From Candidatus Zixiibacteriota bacterium (lineage in GTDB: Bacteria; Zixibacteria; MSB-5A5; GN15; FEB-12), in NCBI GenBank assembly GCA_022564135.1, contig JADFLZ010000074.1:1-8529 (forward strand): a stretch of 8,529 bases of DNA, read 5' to 3'. Position 1 is the first letter of the stretch, and the number at the start of each line of letters is the position of its first letter. The position numbers and the translations under genes are program-made. Shown here piece after piece: positions 1 to 6,312 of the stretch. The notes below the pieces were generated by a model. That model was not told where the DNA came from, ran no database searches, and was given only the letters and a program-made list of their open reading frames with translations.

Positions 1-832
1 TTTGAAATTCAAACCGCTCCAGTTCGGCATCCAGCATAGCCGAAGTCGAAGTCAGCAGTTCTTCTTCGGAAACGACCCCGTCGCTGAACTTGCTCGAATC
101 AATACCAGCTTTAAGCCTGGCCGACTCCAATTTGTCAGCGTAGATACTGGCTTTTAGTTTTGCCTGAAGCAGGTCCAGATAAGCGGTGGTGACATCTTTT
201 TCGAGTCCGGCCTGTTCCTGAATTCTGGCAAACGCCGCAATCTCTTTGTCCGCCTTTCTGACATCAAGGTCGTGCTTGGCCGAAGAGGGCCGAAACAAAG
301 GCTGAGTCAGCCTGAAATCAAAAAATCCCCTGCGACTCTTTTCAGTTACAAAGGCATCGCCGGTAATTGGATTGCCGCTTAAGTCGAGCCTTCTGGTATC
401 CGGATACTGGTCGTCATTGTCAGTCAAATTGGCCGTAATTGTCAGAGCTCCGCCAGTTATCAGGCTCTGTTTTAATTCCACAAACGTCCTGAAACTCAGT
501 TCTTTCGTCTTATAAAGTTCTTTTTGCGACGAGCCCCCAAAAAACCTGTAAGATTCATCTACCGAGTAGGCCGGCAGCGAACCGTTTATTGAAATCTCCG
601 GAACATAGAAATTTATTTTTTTGGCTCTGTAATTTTGTTCAGCGACTTCCGATCTGCCTCTGATAATATATCCTCGCGGAGTTTTGTTGACTGCTATTTC
701 AATGGCCTGTTCCAATGTAAGCTGCCTCGACAAAATTTGCGGCGCCAAAGCTGCAGAAAAGACAAGCGTAAAAAAAATCGGCATCAGCTGATGCCGCCTG
801 TGCGGTTTTAAGAAATTAAAACTTTCAAACAT
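1..832 (-). CDS. TolC-family outer membrane efflux protein, partial (C-terminus beyond left edge)
   Basis: This is an outer-membrane channel of a tripartite export pump, expected to form a trimeric beta-barrel with a periplasmic alpha-helical tunnel. I translated it by hand from the ATG at 832 to the left edge: about 277 codons with no stop, so the C-terminal part is missing. Residues 1-16 are a basic n-region (HRRH at 11-14), followed by a hydrophobic stretch starting MPIFFTLVFSAALA, consistent with a Sec signal peptide. The mature part opens with LTLEQAIEIA (about 38-47), the usual beginning of OEP/TolC domains. Then come a beta-strand-like region rich in aromatic residues and Gly, and a long helical region with heptad character (about residues 195-277). 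The start was chosen because AGAGGG lies 6 bases before this ATG; another ATG two codons upstream at 838 sits directly against the Shine-Dalgarno sequence. It follows the permease gene by 26 bases and is surely co-transcribed with it. Family is confident; substrate is unknown. Confidence 0.88.
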   Translation of the reverse strand, partial: MFESFNFLKPHRRHQLMPIFFTLVFSAALAPQILSRQLTLEQAIEIAVNKTPRGYIIRGRSEVAEQNYRAKKINFYVPEISINGSLPAYSVDESYRFFGGSSQKELYKTKELSFRTFVELKQSLITGGALTITANLTDNDDQYPDTRRLDLSGNPITGDAFVTEKSRRGFFDFRLTQPLFRPSSAKHDLDVRKADKEIAAFARIQEQAGLEKDVTTAYLDLLQAKLKASIYADKLESARLKAGIDSSKFSDGVVSEEELLTSTSAMLDAELERFEFQ

Positions 833-838
833 TGTCAT

Positions 839-844
839 CCCTCT
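839..844 (-). promoter_or_regulatory. Shine-Dalgarno that decides the TolC-like start
   Basis: The minus strand reads AGAGGG here, with 6 bases to the ATG at 832 and none to the alternative in-frame ATG at 838. The spacing favours 832 as the start of the outer-membrane protein gene. Confidence 0.6.
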
Positions 845-858
845 AAAACAGTTTCTTA

Positions 859-2166
859 TTATTCATATCGTAAAGCATCGATTATGTCCAGATTGGCAGC
901 CTTGTAAGCCGGGTATAAGCCAAAGCTGACACCCACCGCAGTCGAGACGCTGACCGCCAGAAATATTGAAAAGTATGAAACGACAGTCGGCCAGCCGGCG
1001 TAAAAACTAATGCCGCGCGATATTATCAGACCAATAGCCAGTCCGACCACACAGCCTATCAGGCAGATGGTGACTGCCTCCATCAAAAACTGCCGCATAA
1101 TATCATCCCTTTTGGCGCCCACCGCCCGGCGCACTCCAATCTCTCTGGTACGCTCTAAAACCGTGGCCAGCATAATATTCATAATGCCGATACCGCCGAC
1201 TAAAAGTGACAGTCCGGCTATGGCTCCCATGACAATGTTGAAAATTTGCTGCGTTTTTTCTGATTGCCGCAAAAGCGACTCCGGTACTACAATTTCATAA
1301 TCAGCGACTCCGGCATGACGGCGCTGCATAACTTTTTCAATAAGTTTTGAAACAGCCGAGACGTATTCCAAATCTTTGACGGTGACAGTCAGCTGGTCAA
1401 TTTCGGGAGTGTTGTAATTCTGAGTGGAGACTGTCTTTGTTCTCATAAAGAAGTGCCCTCCCCCTGAAGCCTGCCTTTTGGCTTCAACCCTGTCGAATTT
1501 TTTAACAGCCGTATTTAAGGGAATATAAATATCTTCGTTGAAGTTCTTTAACTCGAAGCCTTCAACTTTGCCGCGGCCGATATATTTATCCTGCATGACG
1601 CCAACTACCGTAAAATCCATATCGCCGATGCGGACAGATTTTCCGAGAGCATCCTCAAAAGTAAACAGCTGCCGCTTGGCCTTGGCGCCCAGCACACAGA
1701 CCTGCCGGAAGTCTTCGTTATCAGAATCGGTAATAAAACGTCCCTGTTCGACACCTATAGATGAAGAATAAACAAACTCAGGCGTTGTTGCCACAACCCT
1801 GACAGACGCTTCCTGACTTCCGTTAAAAACCGAGGGAATAGGTTCGTATCGTTGCGGGACAACACCTGCTACCAGATTTTCAAATTTCTTGATGTTTTCC
1901 CCGTCTGCCAGCGAAAGCCCCGGCGAACGATGCAAACCGAGGTCGCTGGTACGGATTTGTTCCGGCACTACAGCGTTGATTATAATATTATTGATGCCTA
2001 AAATAGAAATTTGCTCGAGGACTTCTTCTTTGGCCCCCTCGCCAATCGAAAGCATAGCCACTACCGCTGCCACGCCAATAATGACGCCGAGCATAGTCAA
2101 AAATGTGCGCATTTTATGTGAACTTAATGAATCAAGCGAAATCTGAATAACCCGGCGATAGTCCAT
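859..2166 (-). CDS. MacB-type ABC transporter permease (no ATPase domain)
   Basis: This is the inner-membrane subunit of a MacAB-TolC-like or lipoprotein-release-like ABC exporter of the type VII (mechanotransmission) class. The 435 residues show the family layout: an amphipathic N-terminus, TM1 at about 21-41 ending in SIGEGAK, a large periplasmic MacB core domain (about 45-300), then an FtsX-type domain with TM2 (about 308-335), TM3 (about 361-383) and TM4 (about 396-418). The segment ERTREIGVRRAVGAKR (338-353) after TM2 is the conserved cytoplasmic loop that contacts the ATPase, and the C-terminus PAYKAANLDIIDALRYE-like ending is also typical. E. coli MacB carries an N-terminal nucleotide-binding domain of about 220 residues; none is present here, so a separate ATPase must be supplied. 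The ATG overlaps the stop of the adaptor gene by one base (TGATG), with a purine-rich GGGGAGG close upstream, so translation is probably coupled. A TolC-family gene follows. Substrate cannot be told: macrolides, peptides, siderophores or lipids are all possible. Confidence 0.93.
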   Translation of the reverse strand: MDYRRVIQISLDSLSSHKMRTFLTMLGVIIGVAAVVAMLSIGEGAKEEVLEQISILGINNIIINAVVPEQIRTSDLGLHRSPGLSLADGENIKKFENLVAGVVPQRYEPIPSVFNGSQEASVRVVATTPEFVYSSSIGVEQGRFITDSDNEDFRQVCVLGAKAKRQLFTFEDALGKSVRIGDMDFTVVGVMQDKYIGRGKVEGFELKNFNEDIYIPLNTAVKKFDRVEAKRQASGGGHFFMRTKTVSTQNYNTPEIDQLTVTVKDLEYVSAVSKLIEKVMQRRHAGVADYEIVVPESLLRQSEKTQQIFNIVMGAIAGLSLLVGGIGIMNIMLATVLERTREIGVRRAVGAKRDDIMRQFLMEAVTICLIGCVVGLAIGLIISRGISFYAGWPTVVSYFSIFLAVSVSTAVGVSFGLYPAYKAANLDIIDALRYE

Positions 2167-3440
2167 CAGCCTCCCCGTTTCCCTTTACCAGATCCCGAAC
2201 GCTGCATCTTCATCCTGGGCTGACGCCCTTTATTGATCTCAGGTTCAGTCGCTCTGTCTCCGGCCAGCTGCCGTTCATCAAGGGTGGGATTTACCAGGCA
2301 AATAGTTTCTGTGCCATTTAGCCCTTCTAAAATTTCGATAGACATATCATTGCGGCGGCCGACCTGTACTTCCTGTGCTTTTTTATTTTCAAAATAAACC
2401 ACCGTCCTGCCGTCTCTTTCGAAAACTGCTTCAAGCGGCACCGAGACAACGTCCTCTAGTCTGCTAATTACGATTCGAGCTGCTGCCGACATGCCCGGTT
2501 TGAGATGATCGGTTTCGTCTTCAATGGCTATTTCGATATCAAATACATTAATTTTGGAGTTAGGGTCTTTGCGCCGGGCCAGCGTGCTTTTTTTGGTAAC
2601 TATCCCCCGGTAGGTTTCGTCGGGGAAAGCATCAAGAGTGACAATTACTTTTTGGCCGGAGTCAACTTTACTGGCATCAACTTCAGAGACTGTGCCTTTG
2701 ACCACCATTTCAGACAAATCCGGAAGGTTGACCAGACCCTGACCTGACCAGGGGGAATCTCCCTCCTGCACTTTGCTCATGGTGCCGCCTTTCCAGATTT
2801 CAAGATAGACAACCATGCCCGGAATGGGGGCATAAATTGTCATCTGGTCCAGCTCGTGCTGAGATGTTTCTACTTTGTCTTTGGAACGCTGAACTTCTAC
2901 CTCTGCTTTAGAGACATCTGATTTTAACTGGTCAAGTTTGGCCTCGAAATTCAGCTCTGCCAGTTCCAGTTCCAGGCGGGCTTCTTCGGCCATTTTCGGG
3001 GCTTCGTGCTTTTTCTCGTCGTAGTTACGTTTGGCTTTCTGGAGATCGAGTCTTAAGCGTTTGTCCTGAATAGTGTATTCCTGCTTAGTTCTTTGTAAAG
3101 ACTGACCTTTTATTTTAAGGTCAGATCCGAAATCCTTTAGTTCCGACATCTGCTTGGTAGCATCAAACTTTATGACCGGGTCGCCCATTTGAACTGTTGA
3201 GCCTTCGGGCGCCAGCCAGGTAATTTGCAGCCCTCTGATTCTGGGAGATGAAATGACATAGGCCCGCTGGGCATCAATCTGGCCATTGATTTTTAGCGAT
3301 ATCAAAAAAGGACCTTTGCGAACATTAACTACCGGGATATCAAGATCGTGAGTAAAGATAGCGTCGACGCCATAACTGCCGCCGAATATGACAATCAGAA
3401 CTACCCCGATAATTATAAATTTCTTAACTCTTGGTTTCAT
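2166..3440 (-). CDS. MacA/HlyD-type periplasmic adaptor (membrane fusion protein)
   Basis: This adaptor should link the inner-membrane permease to the TolC-like channel across the periplasm. Visible parts in order: a short basic N-terminus, a single membrane anchor at about 8-29, first beta/lipoyl half (about 45-93, with the GSTVQMGDPVIKFD pattern), a long coiled-coil hairpin (about 100-199, rich in Lys, Glu, Gln and Leu), the returning lipoyl half (TIYAPIPGMVVY, 201-212), then beta-barrel and membrane-proximal domains (LKPGMSAAARIVI and SVPLEAVF patterns). At 424 residues it is longer than E. coli MacA (about 371). The surplus includes a C-terminal tail, residues 404-424, with eight Lys/Arg and no acidic residue, rich in Gly and Ser; this tail is not a usual part of the family. 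The ATG at 3440 has AAGAGAG about 8 bases upstream. It is the first gene of the adaptor-permease-channel operon, after a 133-bp intergenic stretch. Adaptor identity is firm; assignment to an ABC rather than an RND pump rests on the adjoining permease. Confidence 0.93.
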   Translation of the reverse strand: MKPRVKKFIIIGVVLIVIFGGSYGVDAIFTHDLDIPVVNVRKGPFLISLKINGQIDAQRAYVISSPRIRGLQITWLAPEGSTVQMGDPVIKFDATKQMSELKDFGSDLKIKGQSLQRTKQEYTIQDKRLRLDLQKAKRNYDEKKHEAPKMAEEARLELELAELNFEAKLDQLKSDVSKAEVEVQRSKDKVETSQHELDQMTIYAPIPGMVVYLEIWKGGTMSKVQEGDSPWSGQGLVNLPDLSEMVVKGTVSEVDASKVDSGQKVIVTLDAFPDETYRGIVTKKSTLARRKDPNSKINVFDIEIAIEDETDHLKPGMSAAARIVISRLEDVVSVPLEAVFERDGRTVVYFENKKAQEVQVGRRNDMSIEILEGLNGTETICLVNPTLDERQLAGDRATEPEINKGRQPRMKMQRSGSGKGKRGG

Positions 3441-3473
3441 TATAACTGCTCTCTTGTTTATTTCTCCTGCACT

Positions 3474-3482
3474 AATATATCA
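3474..3482 (-). promoter_or_regulatory. possible extended -10 promoter for the efflux operon
   Basis: The minus strand reads TGATATATT, an extended -10 element (TGn plus TATATT) 33 bases before the adaptor ATG. No good -35 hexamer is seen 16-18 bases upstream (TCCCTA at 17), which an extended -10 can tolerate. The whole 133-bp gap (3441-3573) is strongly AT-rich, as promoters often are. The call is based only on motif and position. Confidence 0.33.
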
Positions 3483-3501
3483 CAATTTATCGTAAATAGG
3501 G

Positions 3502-3521
3502 AAAGACTATTGCCTGTCTTT
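3502..3521. repeat. short inverted repeat and small direct repeats in intergenic region
   Basis: The plus strand carries AAAGAC, an 8-base loop and GTCTTT, a perfect 6-bp stem followed by T-rich sequence on the plus strand. On the minus strand, the direction of all genes here, no T-run follows, so it is not a convincing terminator for the acyltransferase gene. Next to it (3529-3543) the plus strand reads GTCTATTAGTCTATT, a small tandem repeat. It may be an operator or simply chance in AT-rich DNA. I see nothing else in the gap 3441-3573 beyond the possible promoter. Confidence 0.3.
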
Positions 3522-3573
3522 TTATTTGTCTATTAGTCTATTTGAATTTTTACGCAATTAGCTGAAGACAGTT

Positions 3574-4461
3574 TCAATTTTTCTCGGTTTTCCAGCGCCG
3601 GTGAGTCCAGAGCCACTGGTCGGGCCACTGGCGAATGCCATCCTCGAAAAAACTCGTATATTTCTCGGTAATATAGCGGATATCCGCTTCTTCATTACCG
3701 GAATCGGGCGGATAAATCATCGGACCGGCTATCACGATATGCCTGTCAAACCGCTCTCTTCTAATCAGGTAAGGACAGACTGGCGCTTTCCTGCGAATTG
3801 AGAAAAGGGCCGGGCCTCTGGCTGCTAAAGCATCTCTGCCGAGGAAATTCAGTTTGATTCCTGACGGAGCGTGCTGATCGGCTACAATAGCCACAATCTC
3901 ATTTGCTTTGAGAACTTTGAAAACTTCACGGGCGCTTCGCTCCAGAGAAATGATGCCGACACCCATTTCCTTTCTCTGCTTAATTAAAAAATCGTTAACC
4001 AGCAGATTATGCTGTGAAGCGACCAGAAAGTGAATCTTAAAGCCTAATGTCGTGGCCATGCCTCCCAGCAGTTCCCAGTTACCAAAATGTGCCGTTAGCA
4101 CTATGCAGCCGTTGCCTTCCTCTCTGGCTTTAATCAAGTGCTGCAATGAACCAAGCTCGACTATTTTGCTGGCTCCGTTTTGCCCCAGCTGTCTTAATCT
4201 GGAAACTTCAATTAGAGTCCTGCCGGTATTCTGAAAAACTCTTTTTACCAGCGCCTCTGTCTCGAGCTTGCTGAAGTTTGAACCTATATCGCTTTTCTGG
4301 ATATTTTCAAAGGCTACTTTTTTTCGGGAGCCCCAGAAATAATGGAAGAGGCTGCCCAGAGTTCTGCCCAGTGAATCTGCCGTTCGGGCCGAAAGAAGAT
4401 TGGCTATAGCAGCAAAAACAAAAACGGCAGCGTATTCGAGCCGGTGGCTTAGCTTCGCCAA
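3574..4461 (-). CDS. LpxL/HtrB-type lipid A (lysophospholipid) acyltransferase
   Basis: This protein should transfer a secondary fatty acyl chain, probably from acyl-ACP, to a lipid A precursor at the cytoplasmic face of the inner membrane. The 295 residues have the family length and layout: a hydrophobic N-terminal segment (about 10-23), RKKVAFENI (46-54), the catalytic H-x4-E motif in HFGNWE (125-130), a DQHAPSGIKLNFLGR region near the middle, a RGPALFSIRRKAPVCP block, and a C-terminal QWLWTHRRWK signature. The start is TTG at 4461: an in-frame TGA lies at 4477-4479, GGAG sits 10 bases upstream, and no ATG occurs in the N-terminal part before the catalytic motif, so TTG is the only reasonable choice. 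The first 13 bases overlap the end of the peptidase gene in another frame, pointing to coupled expression. The exact acceptor (lipid A, or another lysophospholipid or glycolipid) cannot be decided from sequence alone. No clear terminator follows its stop. Confidence 0.9.
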   Translation of the reverse strand: MAKLSHRLEYAAVFVFAAIANLLSARTADSLGRTLGSLFHYFWGSRKKVAFENIQKSDIGSNFSKLETEALVKRVFQNTGRTLIEVSRLRQLGQNGASKIVELGSLQHLIKAREEGNGCIVLTAHFGNWELLGGMATTLGFKIHFLVASQHNLLVNDFLIKQRKEMGVGIISLERSAREVFKVLKANEIVAIVADQHAPSGIKLNFLGRDALAARGPALFSIRRKAPVCPYLIRRERFDRHIVIAGPMIYPPDSGNEEADIRYITEKYTSFFEDGIRQWPDQWLWTHRRWKTEKN

Positions 4462-5411
4462 GGCTCGTCTTCTCCGTCAGTCTGCTCCGGATTGTCAGGG
4501 TCGCCGTAGTCAAAATCGGTTGACTGCAACTTTTCTTCGTCTTCCCACTTGCGGTAATATAGCCGGCGCTTTCTATAGCGCATAAAACCGGCCACGACCA
4601 CTACCAGCGCCATCGCTATCCAGAAATAAGATGTATCCATAAATAGTGAGCTTAAATTATATCTTTCACTTAAATAATCTCTGTACTCTTTTTCGAATTC
4701 TTTATAACTGCCGCCAATAGAATTGTTCATGGCTTCATCCATTGACTTGCCCAGAGCAATATTGTCCAGCAATATATTTAAGGTATTGCTGCCGTATTCT
4801 CTTATCAAGTATTCAACTGCCAGATACGACTGGGCATAAGCAATCTGGGCTTTGGGTGATTTGAAGCGGTTGAGATTTTCTATTTCTCTTAGAGACAGAA
4901 ATTGCCCAAAGGTGCCGGCCCTGCTCATGGCCAGATTATCCGACCAGCCCCACTCAAATGAGATATACATGGCCAGTCCTTCGTCAAGCCACCGCGGAGA
5001 ACGTTTCAAGCCGGTTCTTTTGTGCAATAACAAATGAGAGTATTCGTGCGGCAATAGTTCCCTGAGGGTTTTTCCGACCGGGAACTTTTCGGGGGACTTG
5101 ACAGCTATCAGTTTTCTTTGCGGAAAAGCGGCGGCGGCCCCCCAGTCAGGAAAACGTCCCCGTATGAGCCGGTTGAACTCATCAATATCGTTTAAGACAT
5201 AAATGGAAGGTTTATAATCAAGGCTGTCATGCAGCAGCTTTATCATCGTCTGGCGGGCACGATTTAAGATTGAATCTGCCTGAGAAATTAATTGACGGTT
5301 GGCAAATTTGTATTTGAAAAATTTCTTTTCAACCAGGGTATCAATGGAAGCCGAGCCGGCGGTAGAGTATATCAGGCAGAGAGCAATAAAGAGGTATACA
5401 AATTTATTCAT
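4449..5411 (-). CDS. membrane-anchored HExxH metalloprotease-like protein (Peptidase_MA type)
   Basis: Probably a zinc-dependent peptidase of the gluzincin kind, acting in the periplasm. The 320 residues show an N-terminal signal peptide (hydrophobic 4-18, likely cleavage after the AGSA stretch near 21), an N-terminal helical/beta region, the zinc motif HEYSH (122-126) and a downstream WLDEGLAMY (141-149) whose Glu144 fits the third zinc ligand. This HExxH plus DEGLA pair is typical of the Peptidase_MA family. After the catalytic domain comes a helical stretch, then one transmembrane segment (about 261-277) followed by RYRKRR, which by the positive-inside rule places the last 43 residues in the cytoplasm. 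That tail is rich in Asp and Glu. No clear Shine-Dalgarno precedes the ATG; the 51-bp gap after rluB holds only a weak AT-rich hairpin. It overlaps the following acyltransferase gene by 13 bases. Substrate is unknown. The catalytic residues look intact, so activity is plausible but not shown. Confidence 0.82.
   Translation of the reverse strand: MNKFVYLFIALCLIYSTAGSASIDTLVEKKFFKYKFANRQLISQADSILNRARQTMIKLLHDSLDYKPSIYVLNDIDEFNRLIRGRFPDWGAAAAFPQRKLIAVKSPEKFPVGKTLRELLPHEYSHLLLHKRTGLKRSPRWLDEGLAMYISFEWGWSDNLAMSRAGTFGQFLSLREIENLNRFKSPKAQIAYAQSYLAVEYLIREYGSNTLNILLDNIALGKSMDEAMNNSIGGSYKEFEKEYRDYLSERYNLSSLFMDTSYFWIAMALVVVVAGFMRYRKRRLYYRKWEDEEKLQSTDFDYGDPDNPEQTDGEDEPWRS
4472..4475 (-). promoter_or_regulatory. 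Shine-Dalgarno supporting the TTG start of the acyltransferase
   Basis: GGAG on the minus strand, inside the last codons of the peptidase gene, stands 10 bases before the TTG at 4461. Just upstream, the in-frame TGA at 4477-4479 closes off any longer reading frame. Confidence 0.55.
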
Positions 5412-5462
5412 CTGAAAAAGAAGATAATGAAGTTATCGGTATTACCAAGTGCTCAATAATGT

Positions 5463-6206
5463 TTACAGTTTATCCGGTCTGTCTTTGTCCAGCCCCACCA
5501 ACTGACTCAGATAGGTAAGTTCTCCGTCTGTCAGTTTTCTCCAGGAACCGGGATTAAGACCTCTGGCAGTTATACCCGCGAACTCAACTCTCTTTAATGA
5601 TTTAACAGGGTGGCCAACACCCGAGCAGAGTTGTTTGACTTCGCGCTTGCGTCCCTCGGTCAGTGTTAATCTGATCAGAGTCTTATCCCTGCGAAAATTC
5701 AAAATATCAACTTTAGCGCGGCCTATCTTGCCGTCTTCGAGTTTGACCCCGCGGCTGATCTGCATCGATTGCTCTCTCTTAAATTCCCCTTTTACGATTG
5801 CCTCATATATTTTTTTGACGCCAAAGCGCGGATGCGCCAGCCGGAAAGCGAGTTCGCCGTCATTGGTCAAAAGCAGTACGCCTTCGGTGTCGTAGTCAAG
5901 GCGGCCTATCGGATAAACTCTGTACTTCATGCTCTTGACATAGTCTGCTATGGTTTTTCGCTTAAAGGGGTCCTGCAGAGTTGTCATTACTTTTCTGGGC
6001 TTATTGAGAACAATGTAAAGCTTGATTTCGACAGGCTTGATTACAACACCGTCAACTTTTACGACGTCAACTTCGGGGTCAATAATCAGACCTATTTTTT
6101 CAGGCAGTTCGTCATTGACAGTAACGCTGTCGTTTTTAATAAGCGCTTCGGCACCGCGGCGTGAGGTTACTCCGCATAATGCTATGAATTTGGAGATACG
6201 AATCAA
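5463..6206 (-). CDS. rluB: RluB/RsuA-family rRNA pseudouridine synthase
   Basis: Converts a specific uridine of ribosomal RNA to pseudouridine; the RluB member of the family acts on 23S rRNA (U2605 in E. coli numbering). The 247 residues begin with an S4 RNA-binding domain (about 2-50, with the SRRGAEALI pattern at 15-23), then LNKP (67-70), the catalytic block GRLDYDTEGVLLLTNDG (101-117) with Asp104 as the nucleophile, and the EGRKREVKQL signature (184-193). The start is TTG at 6206: an in-frame TAA lies at 6216-6218, the S4 domain begins immediately after, and AAGG stands 12 bases upstream. Position after scpA-scpB is a frequent arrangement for rluB, which favours RluB over RsuA, RluE or RluF; the target site itself cannot be read from the sequence. 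The C-terminus is short, lacking the long basic tail of E. coli RluB. Confidence 0.9.
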   Translation of the reverse strand: MIRISKFIALCGVTSRRGAEALIKNDSVTVNDELPEKIGLIIDPEVDVVKVDGVVIKPVEIKLYIVLNKPRKVMTTLQDPFKRKTIADYVKSMKYRVYPIGRLDYDTEGVLLLTNDGELAFRLAHPRFGVKKIYEAIVKGEFKREQSMQISRGVKLEDGKIGRAKVDILNFRRDKTLIRLTLTEGRKREVKQLCSGVGHPVKSLKRVEFAGITARGLNPGSWRKLTDGELTYLSQLVGLDKDRPDKL

Positions 6207-6229
6207 CTGCCCAGCTTACCTTGCAAATC

Positions 6230-6272
6230 CCAAAATATTGGTTCTCGGCCTGTGGAAGAACTTGATCAAGTT
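6230..6272. promoter_or_regulatory. two dyad-symmetric elements in the scpB-rluB gap, possible operator
   Basis: The 106-bp gap (6207-6312) contains a perfect 14-bp palindrome, AACTTGATCAAGTT, at 6259-6272, and a near-palindrome, CCAAAATATTGG (one mismatched pair), at 6230-6241. Their centres are 30 bp apart, about three helical turns. On the minus strand a weak -10-like TATTCT (6274-6279) and a TTTTTC (6296-6301) 16 bases further upstream lie just before the palindrome, so a start site for rluB could fall within it. The sequence shows the symmetry; a regulatory role is inference. Neither dyad is followed by a T-run on the minus strand, so a terminator is unlikely. Confidence 0.35.
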
Positions 6273-6312
6273 AAGAATAAATTTGCAGACTGAATGAAAA
6301 ATCTATCAGAAA

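Noticed and set aside
1010..2146. Plus-strand frames of 77-96 codons opposite the permease
   Set aside because: They are antisense to a clear MacB-type permease, with low-complexity Ser/Pro/Ile composition typical of shadow frames.
3502..3521. Intrinsic terminator for the acyltransferase gene
   Set aside because: The 6-bp stem is mostly A-T, and the T-run lies on the plus-strand side, the wrong direction for the minus-strand genes.
5412..5462. Hairpin GATAA-CTTCA-TTATC followed by a T-rich stretch on the minus strand, a possible terminator after rluB
   Set aside because: The stem is only 5 bp, almost all A-T, and would be unstable; the T-rich stretch is interrupted by C. Not enough to call a terminator.
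5769..6164. 131-codon open frame on the plus strand opposite rluB
   Set aside because: It lies wholly antisense to a well-conserved pseudouridine synthase, and its translation shows no recognisable motif or domain. It is best explained as a shadow of the real gene.
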